Shown: positions 7,543 to 16,018 of the stretch, piece after piece
How the letters are laid out: each line of letters opens with the position of its first letter
Numbering within the stretch: position 1 is the stretch's first letter
Source of the DNA: Sphingomonas kyeonggiensis
Lineage (GTDB): Bacteria > Pseudomonadota > Alphaproteobacteria > Sphingomonadales > Sphingomonadaceae
Direction of reading: 5' to 3'
DNA length: 64,000 bases
NCBI RefSeq assembly: GCF_014196745.1
Contig: NZ_JACIEH010000002.1
Location: 1,054,383 to 1,118,382 of the forward strand
The notes under the pieces: model-generated
What the model was told of the DNA's origin: nothing
The model's database searches: none
The model's input: the letters and a program-made list of their open reading frames with translations, nothing else
Made by a program: the position numbers and the translations under genes

Positions 7543-8321
7543 TGGCGACGCGGGCCTGGGACCTGCTCGATCGCCGCATCCTGGCCGCGATCGCCTTTGT
7601 CGACACGCTCGGCGCGCCGGTAACCTGCTCGGTCGCGATCACCGCGCCCGACGGGTTCGGCTGGTTCCGGAAGAGGCCGGGAATGGTGATCGTCACGCGT
7701 GCGGCGGGGCTCGCCGCGCACGACGCCGCGTTCGAGGCGGCGCCCGGCACGCCGGCGGTGCGGTCGAAGAAATACCAGCTCGAGTTGCGTCCTTCGGACC
7801 CGGCCTATGCCGCGCGCAGCGTGGAGCTGCGGCTTCCGCGCCATCCCGATCCGGCCAACGTCAACAGCGTGTTCCGGCCGGTCGAGGTGGTGCTGCCGCC
7901 GACGCCGCTCGCACGCCCGGCGGGGCTCAGCGCCGCGCTTCGGGTGGCGGTCACCCGCAGCGACGATGGCCGGGCGATCGAGGGTGCGCTGGTCCGGCTG
8001 CGCCCGGACGGGCGGCCGGAGACCTTCGCGCTCACCGATGCGGCGGGCGAGGCGCTGCTGTTCGCCGACGCGATCCCCTTCGCCAGCAGCGCGCCGGGGC
8101 CGTCGATGACCCGCGACTGGCCGGCGGAGATCGACGCGGTGGTCGACCCCGCGACCGCGCGCTTCCATGCGCCCGAGGCGATATTCGCCGCGCGCCAGGA
8201 TCCGGGCGCGCTGATCGATCCCGATGCGCTCGCGACCGGCGGCACGGCCTCGGCCGCCAAGACACTCGCGATCGCCGCCGGGCTGATCCGGACCGCGACC
8301 TTGTCCTGGACGCCGCCATGA
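7542..8321 (+). CDS. Injection-system-associated protein of unknown function, beta-sandwich-like
   Basis: This is a 259-residue protein without a clear signal peptide or membrane segment. The N-terminus (RRILAAIAFVDTLGAPVTCSV) and the middle part (LSAALRVAVTRSDDGRAIEG followed by ALVRLRP and ALTDAAGEALLF) resemble two Ig-like or carboxypeptidase-regulatory-type beta-sandwiches. The ATG at 7542 overlaps the preceding stop; a GTG sits one codon earlier. Lying between the cap gene and the sheath gene, it is probably a structural particle protein. No enzymatic motif is visible. Confidence 0.6.
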   Translation: MATRAWDLLDRRILAAIAFVDTLGAPVTCSVAITAPDGFGWFRKRPGMVIVTRAAGLAAHDAAFEAAPGTPAVRSKKYQLELRPSDPAYAARSVELRLPRHPDPANVNSVFRPVEVVLPPTPLARPAGLSAALRVAVTRSDDGRAIEGALVRLRPDGRPETFALTDAAGEALLFADAIPFASSAPGPSMTRDWPAEIDAVVDPATARFHAPEAIFAARQDPGALIDPDALATGGTASAAKTLAIAAGLIRTATLSWTPP

Positions 8322-8356
8322 CAGGCTGCCGTCGCCCCACCCCGAACCAGTCCCTC

Positions 8357-8369
8357 GCAGGAGTCCTGC
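8357..8369 (+). promoter_or_regulatory. Palindromic ribosome-binding site of the first sheath gene
   Basis: GCAGGAGTCCTGC is a perfect 13-base palindrome that contains the Shine-Dalgarno AGGAG and ends one base before the sheath ATG at 8371. It could form a short hairpin (5 bp with a 3-base loop) that partly hides the ribosome site of this highly expressed structural gene. Confidence 0.4.
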
Positions 8370-8370
8370 C

Positions 8371-10197
8371 ATGCCCGAATATCTAGCCCCAGCCGTCTAT
8401 GTCGAGGAAACCAGCTTCCGGTCCAAGTCGATCGAGGGCGTCGGCACCAGCACCGCCGCGTTCGTCGGGCTGACCGCGCGCGGCCCATCCGGAGTCACGC
8501 CGCCGCTGCTGACCTCCTTCTCCGATTACGAGCGCTATTATGGCGGGCTCGGCAATCTCAAGCTCGGCGCCAATGCGGCGGTCAACCATATGGCGCTCGC
8601 CGCCTTCGCCTTCTTCAACAATGGCGGCGGGCGGCTCTATGTCTCGCGCATCCTGGGCCCGGGCGCAGCCGCCGCGAGCAGCGGGGTGATCAACGCGCCG
8701 GCACCTGCGCCCGCGCCATCGCCATCGCCATCGCCATCGCCATCGCCATCGCCCTCTCCGTCGCCCTCGCCATCCCCTTCGCCGACACCCACGCCGACCC
8801 CGCTGGCGAGCAACAAGCAGGTCGGCTTCAGCGCGCGCCATACCGGCGGCGCGACGCTGCCCGGCGAGCCGACGGTCAACTACCGGGTGCGGCTGGTCCA
8901 GGCGGCGCTCACCAGCACCAAGAAGCTGGCGCTCAGCCAGCCGGCGGGGACGCTGGTCAAGCTGGGTAGCGACTTCTTCGTGACGGGCACGCCGGTGACG
9001 ACAACCGCCGCCGACCTCACCGCCTGGGATGCCGCCACGCCCGACACGGCGGTTACCATCTACACGGTCAGCGCCGAGGTGACCGGTCCGGACGGCGTGC
9101 TCGCCGAATATGGCGCGCTCGGCTTCAGTCCGCTGCATCCGCGCTACATCGGCACGATCCTCAACCCCAAGCCGCCGATCGCCCAGGCCGCGCTGACCAA
9201 TGCGGTGCAGATCGACATCGGCGACGCGGTGACTCCGTTCGAGCTGCAGGCCGGCCTGATGCAGAGCGGCAACAGCCGGACGGTCAACCTGACCGGCGGC
9301 GTCGAGGGGAGCGGGCCGCCCGCCTCGTCCACGCCGTTCGACAATGCGCTCAACGCGCTGCTCGCGCTCGAGGACATCTCGATCGTCGCGGCGCCGGGCG
9401 CGTCGAGCTTCAACGACACGCTGGCCGCCGCGGTCAACCAGTCGCTGATCGCCCATGCCGAGGCGCGCCGCTCGTACCGGATCGCGGTGCTCGACACGCC
9501 GCCGAACAAGGATCCGGCCGGCGCCCGCGCGCTCAAGGACAAGATCGACAGCAAATATGCCGCGCTCTACTATCCGTGGATCACGATTTCGAATCCGCTC
9601 GCCGGCACCGATCCGATGCAGCCGAGCCAGATCGACGTGCCGCCCTCGGGCGCGGTGTGCGGCATCTATGCGCGCAGCGACGTCCAGCGCGGGGTGATCA
9701 AGGCGCCGGCGAACGAGACGGTCACCGGCGCGCTCGGCCTGCAATATGGGGTGCGCTTCGGCGAGCAGGAGCTGCTCAACCCGCTCGGCGTCAACTGCAT
9801 CCGCGCGCTGCCCAATCGCGGCATCCGGGTGTGGGGCGCACGCACGCTCAGCTCCGATCCCGAGTGGAAATACGTCAATATCAGGCGCTATTTCCTCTAT
9901 CTCGAGGCGTCGATCGACCGTGGCACGCAATGGGCGGTGTTCGAGCCGAACGGCGAGCGGCTGTGGGCCAATGTCCGCACGACGATCAGCGACTTCCTCT
10001 ACAACGAATGGCTGAACGGCGCGCTGCTCGGGGCCAGCCCGAAGGAAGCGTATTTCGTGCGCTGCGACCGTTCGACCATGTCGCAGAACGATCTCGATAA
10101 CGGACGGCTCGTCTGCCTGATCGGCGTCGCCGCGATCAAGCCCGCCGAATTCGTCATCTTCCGCATCGGCCAGAAGACCGCCGACGGCCGCGATTAA
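8371..10197 (+). CDS. Contractile sheath protein 1 (Pvc2/phage tail sheath family)
   Basis: This 608-residue protein begins PEYLAPAVYVEETSFRSKSI, the standard N-terminus of tail sheath proteins (handshake arm plus first strand). It ends with the conserved C-terminal sheath domain: RALPNRGIRVWGARTL, the segment KYVNIRRYFLYLEASI, FEPNGERLW and a final region with RCDRSTMSQNDLDNGRL. Sheath subunits store the energy for contraction around the inner tube. Residues about 111-145 form a Pro-Ser/Pro-Thr linker encoded by a hexanucleotide repeat. It probably connects the N-terminal core to an extra surface domain (about 146-300). It is followed 12 bases later by a tube gene. Confidence 0.95.
   Translation: MPEYLAPAVYVEETSFRSKSIEGVGTSTAAFVGLTARGPSGVTPPLLTSFSDYERYYGGLGNLKLGANAAVNHMALAAFAFFNNGGGRLYVSRILGPGAAAASSGVINAPAPAPAPSPSPSPSPSPSPSPSPSPSPSPTPTPTPLASNKQVGFSARHTGGATLPGEPTVNYRVRLVQAALTSTKKLALSQPAGTLVKLGSDFFVTGTPVTTTAADLTAWDAATPDTAVTIYTVSAEVTGPDGVLAEYGALGFSPLHPRYIGTILNPKPPIAQAALTNAVQIDIGDAVTPFELQAGLMQSGNSRTVNLTGGVEGSGPPASSTPFDNALNALLALEDISIVAAPGASSFNDTLAAAVNQSLIAHAEARRSYRIAVLDTPPNKDPAGARALKDKIDSKYAALYYPWITISNPLAGTDPMQPSQIDVPPSGAVCGIYARSDVQRGVIKAPANETVTGALGLQYGVRFGEQELLNPLGVNCIRALPNRGIRVWGARTLSSDPEWKYVNIRRYFLYLEASIDRGTQWAVFEPNGERLWANVRTTISDFLYNEWLNGALLGASPKEAYFVRCDRSTMSQNDLDNGRLVCLIGVAAIKPAEFVIFRIGQKTADGRD
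8716..8751 (+). repeat. In-frame hexanucleotide tandem repeat in the sheath gene
   Basis: Six perfect copies of CCATCG run from 8716 to 8751, followed by degenerate copies to about 8787 and Thr-Pro codons to about 8805. They encode a (Pro-Ser)n linker. Because the unit is 6 bases, slippage would change linker length without a frameshift. Confidence 0.9.
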
Positions 10198-10209
10198 GGA
10201 GACAGGACC

Positions 10210-10665
10210 ATGCCACGCGACACGCCGTACGGCGCATATAACTTCCTGGTCGAGCTCAATGACGGGGTGGCGTCGTCCACCGCCGCGCTCGGCGGTTTCT
10301 CGGACGTCAGCGGCATCGGCACCGAGACGACGCTGATGGAATACCGCCAGGGCAACGACAAGGTGAACCGGGTCCGCAAGATCCCCGGGCTCCACAAGGC
10401 ATCGGACGTCACGCTCAAGCGCGGCATCATGGGCCTGACCAACTTCTGGACCTGGGTGGCCCAGACGCGCACCGACCCGACCTTCGTCCGCAACGTCGAC
10501 ATCACGCTCAACGACGAGACCGGCCAGCCGGTCCTGCGCTGGAAGCTGATCAACGTGCGGCCGATGAAATGGACCGGGCCGACGCTGGCCGGCAAAGGCG
10601 GCAGCGACGTGGCGATGGAAGAGCTGGTGCTCGGGGCCGAAGGCTTCGAGTTCGCCGAGATCTGA
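10210..10665 (+). CDS. Inner tube protein 1 (Pvc1/T4 gp19 family)
   Basis: This 151-residue protein has the gp19/Hcp-like tube pattern: YGAYNFLVELNDG, GGFSDVSGIGTE, then VTLKRGIMGLTNFWTWV and a C-terminal strand set ending ELVLGAEGFEFAEI. Tube subunits stack as hexameric rings to form the channel inside the sheath. The ATG at 10210 follows AAGGAGACAGG. It lies directly after the sheath gene and has a paralogue two genes downstream (12331-12876), as in Afp/PVC where one copy builds the tube and the other starts it at the baseplate. Confidence 0.94.
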   Translation: MPRDTPYGAYNFLVELNDGVASSTAALGGFSDVSGIGTETTLMEYRQGNDKVNRVRKIPGLHKASDVTLKRGIMGLTNFWTWVAQTRTDPTFVRNVDITLNDETGQPVLRWKLINVRPMKWTGPTLAGKGGSDVAMEELVLGAEGFEFAEI

Positions 10666-10678
10666 CGGACCCGCGGCG

Positions 10679-12331
10679 ATGCCCTTTCCCGAACTCGTCC
10701 TCAGCGATGCGCCGCCGCCCGGTGCCGACCTGCCGAGCCGCGCCGATGTGGCGCTGTTCGTCGGGCTGGTGCCGCGGCGGGACGCGCCGGTGCCCGCCAA
10801 TGTACGGCGAGCGCTGGAAGAGGCGGGCTGGGCGGGGCAGGGCCCCTTTGCCCGCAGCGACGAAGCCGTCGAGGCCCTGCTCGACGTGCCCGTCGCGGTG
10901 ACGAGCTGGGACGCGTTCGACGCGCTGTTCGGCTGGGACACGCGCTTGCTGGCCAAGGGCAGCAAGCGGCGGCTGGCCTGTCCGTTGGGGCTGGCGGTGC
11001 GCAGCTTCTTCGTCGAGGGCGGGGCGAAGGCCTGGATCGTCCGCACCGGCGATCCGCTGCCGTTGCTCCCCGATCCCGCGGTGGCGGAGGCGGACGTGCG
11101 CGCGGAGAAGCGCCGCCTCGTCTCGTGGAAGACCATCGCGCCGCCCGACGCGGCGAACCGCGTCGCGCTGGTCCCCGGGCTCGATGGGATCGGCACGCCC
11201 GCCTCGACCGGCGATCCGGCGACCTGGCACGGTGCCGCGCATATCTGGGGCGTCGACGACGCGGCGATGCTGTTGCTGCCCGACCTGGCCGAACTGTTCG
11301 CGCCGCCGCCCGCACCGCTGGCCTCGCTTCCCGAGCCGCCGCCGGTGCCCGAGGCGTTCAAGCCCTGCGCCGTGCCGGTCGAAGGACTTGCCCCCGAACC
11401 GCGCGTCGCACGCCCGAACGTGACGGCGCCGCGTTACGACCGCGCCGCCTATGGCGGGTGGAGCGGGGCGATCAAGGCGCTCCTCGACCTGCTCAATGCC
11501 TCGCGCCGTGCCGGGCATCGCCGCGACGTGATGCTGGTGGCCAGCCTGCCGTTGCCGCGCAACGATCTCGACCTGCCCGGCCTGGAGGGATCGCCGCTCC
11601 GCCTGCTCGACGAGCCCGAGCTCGGCGTGGGCAAGCTGCGGCTGCGCGAGCTTGACTGTATCGGTAGCGCCCGGCTCCAGCTCGCCTATCCCTGGGTCGC
11701 CACCGCCGCCTCGGCCGTGCAGCCCGAGGGGATCGAGGCGCCGGAAGGCGCGCTGGCGGGCGCGGTCGCGCGATCGGCGCTGACCTTCGGCGCCTTTGCC
11801 AGCGCAGCCTCGACGCCGCTACCCAGCATCGTCTCGACCGTGCCGGAACTGCCCGGTGCGGAGATCCGCGCCAGCCTGCCCGGCGGGGTGGCGGACTGGA
11901 CCGGCGATCGGCTTTGCCTGATCGGGCGGAAGCTCGGCGCGATGGCGCTGATCAGCGATGCGACCATGTCCGAAAGCCGGGACTGGCGGGCGGGCGGCGT
12001 ATCGCGGCTGATGGGGATCATCCTGCGCGCCACGCGCTGGCTGGGGCAGGACCGGCTCTACGAACCCTCCGGCCCGCGCCTCTGGGCCGAGCTGCAGCTC
12101 GACCTGGAGAGCTTCCTCGACCGGCTGTGGCAGCTAGGCGCGCTCTCCGGCGCGACCGCCGCGCGCGCCTATACCGTCCGCTGCGACGAGACCACGATGC
12201 GTCAGGCCGATATCGATGCGGGCCGCACGATCGTCTCGCTGGCCTTCACCGCCGCCCAGCCGATCCAGCGGATCGAAGTGACGCTCTCGCTCGCCGATGC
12301 CGGCGTGCTGCAGATGGCGGAGGCCGCCTGA
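10679..12331 (+). CDS. Contractile sheath protein 2 (divergent)
   Basis: This 550-residue protein is recognised as a sheath mainly from its C-terminus: RLMGIILRATRWLGQDRLYE, then GPRLWAELQLDLESFLDRLW, and the final domain with TVRCDETTMRQADIDAGR, which parallels the end of sheath 1 (RCDRSTMSQNDLDNGRL). The N-terminus (ADVALFVGLVPRRDAPVPAN) and the middle differ strongly and are Pro/Ala-rich. In Afp/PVC additional sheath paralogues sit next to the baseplate or cap. The stop overlaps the next start by one base. Confidence 0.85.
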   Translation: MPFPELVLSDAPPPGADLPSRADVALFVGLVPRRDAPVPANVRRALEEAGWAGQGPFARSDEAVEALLDVPVAVTSWDAFDALFGWDTRLLAKGSKRRLACPLGLAVRSFFVEGGAKAWIVRTGDPLPLLPDPAVAEADVRAEKRRLVSWKTIAPPDAANRVALVPGLDGIGTPASTGDPATWHGAAHIWGVDDAAMLLLPDLAELFAPPPAPLASLPEPPPVPEAFKPCAVPVEGLAPEPRVARPNVTAPRYDRAAYGGWSGAIKALLDLLNASRRAGHRRDVMLVASLPLPRNDLDLPGLEGSPLRLLDEPELGVGKLRLRELDCIGSARLQLAYPWVATAASAVQPEGIEAPEGALAGAVARSALTFGAFASAASTPLPSIVSTVPELPGAEIRASLPGGVADWTGDRLCLIGRKLGAMALISDATMSESRDWRAGGVSRLMGIILRATRWLGQDRLYEPSGPRLWAELQLDLESFLDRLWQLGALSGATAARAYTVRCDETTMRQADIDAGRTIVSLAFTAAQPIQRIEVTLSLADAGVLQMAEAA

Positions 12332-12876
12332 TGCCGATGCCGCCGCCCGAGGGAGAGGATCCCTTCACCCCGCTTCCCGGCTTCAACTTCCATGTCCATT
12401 TCGTCCAGCGCCAGCCGGACGTCGGGCCGCCGTCGAACGCCAAGTTCACCCCGATGTCGAACATCAAGACCGGCGTAACCGGCGGCTTCTCGGAGATTTC
12501 CGGGCTCGAGGCGACGATGGAGCCGAAGGTGATCAAGGAAGGCGGGCGCAACTATGGCGCGGTCCAGCGGGTGGGACCGGTCAGCTTCGCCACGGTGGTG
12601 CTCAAGCGGGGGATCATCCTGCAGCGGCATCTGTGGAGCTGGTGGGCGCTGTTCGCCGGCGCCGACGGCGCGGCCAATGGCGGCTGGGGCGGCGGCAGCC
12701 GCGCCGATGTGATGATCGCGCTGATCAAGGACGGCAAGCCGGTGCTCGGCTGGAAGCTGGTCAACGCGATGCCGGTCAAGTTCCGCGCGGGCGACCTCAA
12801 TGCGCGCGGCACCGAAGTCGCGATCGAGGAACTGCACCTTGCCCATGAGGGCCTCAACATGGCGGGGGTGGTATGA
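12331..12876 (+). CDS. Inner tube protein 2 (Pvc5-like, T4 gp19 family)
   Basis: This 181-residue protein carries the same blocks as tube 1: FNFHVHFVQRQ, GGFSEISGLEATME, VVLKRGIILQRHLWSWW and LGWKLVNAMPVKF, ending EELHLAHEGLNMAGVV. Compared with tube 1 it has a longer N-terminus (MPMPPPEGEDPFTPLPG) and an insertion after the N-terminal strand. It is the likely baseplate-proximal ring, equivalent to Afp5/Pvc5. The stop overlaps the next start by 4 bases (ATGA). Confidence 0.92.
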   Translation: MPMPPPEGEDPFTPLPGFNFHVHFVQRQPDVGPPSNAKFTPMSNIKTGVTGGFSEISGLEATMEPKVIKEGGRNYGAVQRVGPVSFATVVLKRGIILQRHLWSWWALFAGADGAANGGWGGGSRADVMIALIKDGKPVLGWKLVNAMPVKFRAGDLNARGTEVAIEELHLAHEGLNMAGVV

Positions 12877-14084
12877 AACCCTCGGCCCGCGCCACGATCA
12901 AGGACCTGGGTGCCGGCGGCGCCAAGCTCGAGGTGCTGTTCAACCCCACCTCGCTCAAGGTCTCGCTGACCAACAAGCTGCAGGACGAGGAAGCCGGATC
13001 GAGCGGCAACGCCAAGGGTGCCGACAAGAACGGCAAGGCCGCCAAGGCGCGCCAGACCACGCGATCGACCACCACCAAGCTCGACGTCGAGCTGGTGTTC
13101 GACACGACCGAGACCGGAACCGACGTCCGCGACGGACCGCAGGGCACCCAGGTGCTCAAGCAGATGGCGGCGGCGCCCGAGCCCAAGCCGGACAGCAAGG
13201 ATCCGCCCGCCGCGCCGCCGCAGATCGAGTTCCGCTGGGGGCGCTTCGCCTTCAAGGGGCTGATCGAGTCGGTCAACGAGACGCTCGATTTCTGGTCGTC
13301 CGAGGGCGTGCCGCTGCGCTCGACCATCCAGATCGTGCTCCAGGGCACCGGCACCGACACTATCGAGAAGGGCGCCGACGCCAAGCTGCCGCCCGCGACC
13401 GCGCAGGCCGTGGTGGCGGTGCCGAAGGGCGGACGCGGAGTCACCGATGTCGCCGCCAACCACGGCAATGCCGGCGCCGGACGCGCGATCGCCGCGGCGA
13501 ACGGCATCGAGGACATGCGGATGGGCGGCGGCGGCGCGGTCGCGGTGTCGGCGAGCGTCGAGCTGCAGGCGGCTGCGTCCTTCAGCCTCTCCGCGAGTGC
13601 CTCGGCCGGGGCAGGCGCCGGCATCGGTATCGGCGGCGGGATCGGCATCGGCGCATCGGCGGGTTTGAGTGCGGGAGCCGGGGCAGGGGCCTCGCTCGGA
13701 TTCGGGATCGGCGCCTCGGCGAGCGCGGGCGCTTCTGCCGGGATCGGCATGTCGGCAGGCGCCGGGTTCTCCGCCGGCGCGTCCGCTGGTTTCGGCGCCA
13801 GCGCGTCCGCGGGTTTCAGCGCCAGTGCTTCGGCGGGAGCGTCGTTCGGCGGCTCGGCCACCGCCGGGGTCAGCGCCAGTGCGGGTGCGTTCGCCGGGCT
13901 CGGCGCGTCCAAGACAGTCGCGGTCTCGCTCCCGGTCGACCCGATCCTGCTGCTGCCCAGGCCGAGCGCACCGGCGATCGGCGCGGGCACCAGCTTCGAC
14001 ATCACCGGCCGCGCAGTGGCGGGCGGCGGCGGACTCAATGCCCAGGTCAGCGCGCAGGCGTCGGCCGGCGTGCGGATCATGTGA
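12873..14084 (+). CDS. CIS_tube/Pvc7-like hub-adaptor protein with a Gly/Ala/Ser-rich tail
   Basis: This is a 403-residue protein. The first 170 residues match the Pvc7/CIS_tube pattern: LEVLFNPTSLKVSLTNKL, then TKLDVELVFDTTETGTDVRD, and IEFRWGRFAFKGLIESVNE. In PVC this protein joins the tube to the spike hub. The LysM domain often found at the C-terminus is not recognisable. Residues about 225-345 are instead a low-complexity run of Ala, Gly, Ser and Ile/Phe (for example GAGAGIGIGGGIGIGAS), with no charge. This tail may be a flexible or amyloid-like linker. Overlaps at the start with the tube gene (ATGA). Confidence 0.82.
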   Translation: MKPSARATIKDLGAGGAKLEVLFNPTSLKVSLTNKLQDEEAGSSGNAKGADKNGKAAKARQTTRSTTTKLDVELVFDTTETGTDVRDGPQGTQVLKQMAAAPEPKPDSKDPPAAPPQIEFRWGRFAFKGLIESVNETLDFWSSEGVPLRSTIQIVLQGTGTDTIEKGADAKLPPATAQAVVAVPKGGRGVTDVAANHGNAGAGRAIAAANGIEDMRMGGGGAVAVSASVELQAAASFSLSASASAGAGAGIGIGGGIGIGASAGLSAGAGAGASLGFGIGASASAGASAGIGMSAGAGFSAGASAGFGASASAGFSASASAGASFGGSATAGVSASAGAFAGLGASKTVAVSLPVDPILLLPRPSAPAIGAGTSFDITGRAVAGGGGLNAQVSAQASAGVRIM

Positions 14085-14094
14085 GGGAAATGCG

Positions 14095-14253
14095 ATGGCA
14101 GTGGTGATCGACGAAGTGCACGCGACCACGGTGGAGCCCCAGGCGGCCGAGCCGGCGGCGGCGCCTGCGCCGGGATCGGACTTCGATCCCGAGAAGGTCC
14201 GCGCGCTGCTCCGCCGCGACGCGCAGCGCCAGGCGCGGCTGACGGTCGACTGA
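14095..14253 (+). CDS. Small Pvc6-like protein (DUF5908-type position and pattern)
   Basis: This 52-residue protein starts with a short strand (AVVIDEVHATTVE), then an Ala/Pro linker, then a helix (DPEKVRALLRRDAQRQARL). In Afp/PVC a very small DUF5908 protein lies between the Pvc7 and neighbouring hub genes. This gene has the right size, organisation and position. It starts 10 bases after the hub-adaptor gene (GAGGGAAATGCG before the ATG) and its stop overlaps the next start by one base, so it is almost certainly translated. Confidence 0.6.
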   Translation: MAVVIDEVHATTVEPQAAEPAAAPAPGSDFDPEKVRALLRRDAQRQARLTVD

Positions 14254-15338
14254 TGGCTCGCGACGACCCCAAGGGCAGCTACAGCGCACGCCCGACCGTC
14301 CAGATCGGCGGTCAGGACCTGCCGTTGCTGAGTGCCAACCTCAAGAGCTTCCGGATGCGGGAGGCGCTGGGCGGGATGTCGTCGCTCGAACTCGCGATCT
14401 ACGATGTGCTGTCCTTCGCCGACGGCAGCGCCGGGTTCGGGGCGACCGCGGCATCGCCCCTCAAGCTCGGCGCGACGATCAAGGTCTATGTCGGCGACAC
14501 CTTCGCCCCGCAGGAAGTGTTCGACGGCGTCGTTACCGGGATAGAGGTCGAAGCGGGACCCGGCTCGGCGCCGGTATTCACGCTGCTCGCCGAGGACCGG
14601 CTGTTCAAGCTTCGCCGCAAGCGCCGCAGCAAGACCTATGAGGCGCAGAGCCCGGCCGATGTGGTGCGGGCGATCGCGGGCGATCACGGGCTAGAGCCGC
14701 AGATCGGGGACGGCCTCGATGCGCCGACATCAAGCTGGGTGCAGATGAACGAGAGCGACCTGGCGTTCCTGCGCCGGCTGCTGGAGGTGTTCGACGCCGA
14801 TCTCCAGCTGATCGGCGCCAAGCTCCAGGTCGTGCCGATCGCGGCCGAGGCGCGCAGCACCGTGCCGCTGCGCTTCGGCGACACGCTGCTCCAGATCCGG
14901 GTCACCGCGGATCTTGCCGAGCAGGTCGCCGAGACGCGTATCGGCAGCTTCGACCCCGAGAGCGGGGAGGCGATCGCCGCGCTCGCCACGGCGGGGCGGA
15001 TGGGCCCCGGCACGGGCAGCACCGGCAAGCAGGGCCTCACCGGCGTCGCCGATGGGGTCCGCGAGCATGCCGGCCATTTCCCGCCGATGACCGAGCAGGC
15101 CGCGCGGAAGGTCGCGGAGGCTGCCTATGGCCGGCGGGCCCGCCGCTTCGTGCGGGCCGAGGGCACCGCGCAGGGCGACGGCGCGATCCGGGTGGGCAGC
15201 TGGCTCGAGCTCAGCGGGATCAATCCCTTCTTCGTCAACAGCTACAATGCCGTCGAAGTGACCCACCGCTTCGATCTCGAACGCGGCTATCTCACCGATT
15301 TCGTCGCCGAATGCGCCTATCTGGGAGCGGGCGCATGA
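14253..15338 (+). CDS. Spike hub protein, gp27/phage late control D-like (Pvc8 N-terminal part)
   Basis: This 361-residue protein shows the gp27/VgrG-N fold pattern: PTVQIGGQDLPLLSANLKSF, then GATIKVYVGD and VFDGVVTGIEVE, then YEAQSPADVVRAIAGDHGL and SWVQMNESDLAFLRRLLEVF, which is a hallmark of the hub family. Three copies would form the ring that carries the spike at the tube tip. The gp5-like spike, fused to it in VgrG and Pvc8, is here a separate gene that overlaps it by 4 bases. Confidence 0.9.
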   Translation: MARDDPKGSYSARPTVQIGGQDLPLLSANLKSFRMREALGGMSSLELAIYDVLSFADGSAGFGATAASPLKLGATIKVYVGDTFAPQEVFDGVVTGIEVEAGPGSAPVFTLLAEDRLFKLRRKRRSKTYEAQSPADVVRAIAGDHGLEPQIGDGLDAPTSSWVQMNESDLAFLRRLLEVFDADLQLIGAKLQVVPIAAEARSTVPLRFGDTLLQIRVTADLAEQVAETRIGSFDPESGEAIAALATAGRMGPGTGSTGKQGLTGVADGVREHAGHFPPMTEQAARKVAEAAYGRRARRFVRAEGTAQGDGAIRVGSWLELSGINPFFVNSYNAVEVTHRFDLERGYLTDFVAECAYLGAGA

Positions 15339-16018
15339 AGCCGCTGGGCATCTTCGCCAACCCGGCGCGGTGGATGGACGGCGCGCATCTCGGCCGCGTC
15401 GTCTCGGTCGCCGATCCGAAGAATCTGGGCCGGGTGCAGGTCACGCTGCTCGCCGAGGACAGCGACGGCGCCGCGGAGGTGTGGGCGCGGGTCGCGGTGC
15501 CCTTCGCCGCGTCGAATTGCGGCGCCTTCTTCATCCCCGATGTCGGCGAGGAAGTGGTCGTGATGTTCGTCGGCAACAACGCCGATGCGCCGGTGGTGGT
15601 CGGCAGCCTGTGGAACGGCAAGACCGATGTTCCCGAAGCGCTGAGCGGCGACAGGGTCGATCGCTGGACGATCACCGGCAAGGCGGGGACCCGCATCGCC
15701 ATCGTCGAGGAATCGAGCGGCCAGGAAAAGGTCGAGATCGAGACACCCGGCGGCGCGAAGTGCACGATCACCGATGCCAGCGGCGGCTCGATCAAGTTCG
15801 AATGCGCGGGCAACACGATCACCTCGAACACCCAGGGGGTCAGTGTCGAGAGCGGGTCGACCGTCAAGGTCACTGCCTCGAAGGTCGAGGTGAGCGCCGG
15901 CTCGGTCAAGGTCGATGCCGCGATCTCGACGTTCAGCGGCGTCGTCAAATGCGACACGCTGCTCAGCAACAGCGTCGTCTCCACCAGCTACACGCCGGGA
16001 GCGGGCAACATATGGTGA
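15335..16018 (+). CDS. Spike protein, gp5/VgrG OB-fold with beta-helix-like tail
   Basis: This is a 227-residue protein. Residues 15-95 form the OB-fold of gp5/VgrG: GRVVSVADPKNLGRVQVTL, ARVAVPFAA, FFIPDVGEEVVVMFVGN and PVVVGSLWNGKTD. The C-terminal 100 residues are a repetitive beta-rich run (VSVESGSTVKVTASKVEVSA) typical of the triple-stranded spike. No PAAR tip gene follows, so this protein may form the whole tip. The next gene overlaps it by 7 bases. Confidence 0.9.
   Translation: MKPLGIFANPARWMDGAHLGRVVSVADPKNLGRVQVTLLAEDSDGAAEVWARVAVPFAASNCGAFFIPDVGEEVVVMFVGNNADAPVVVGSLWNGKTDVPEALSGDRVDRWTITGKAGTRIAIVEESSGQEKVEIETPGGAKCTITDASGGSIKFECAGNTITSNTQGVSVESGSTVKVTASKVEVSAGSVKVDAAISTFSGVVKCDTLLSNSVVSTSYTPGAGNIW

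Noticed and set aside
8700..8810. CRISPR-like array
   Set aside because: The repeat is a 6-base in-frame tandem without spacers, coding for a Pro-Ser linker.
8383..11361. Long open frame on the - strand opposite sheath and tube genes
   Set aside because: It is a mirror of high-GC codon bias in the + strand genes: Arg/Gly/Asp-rich, without domains or a ribosome site.
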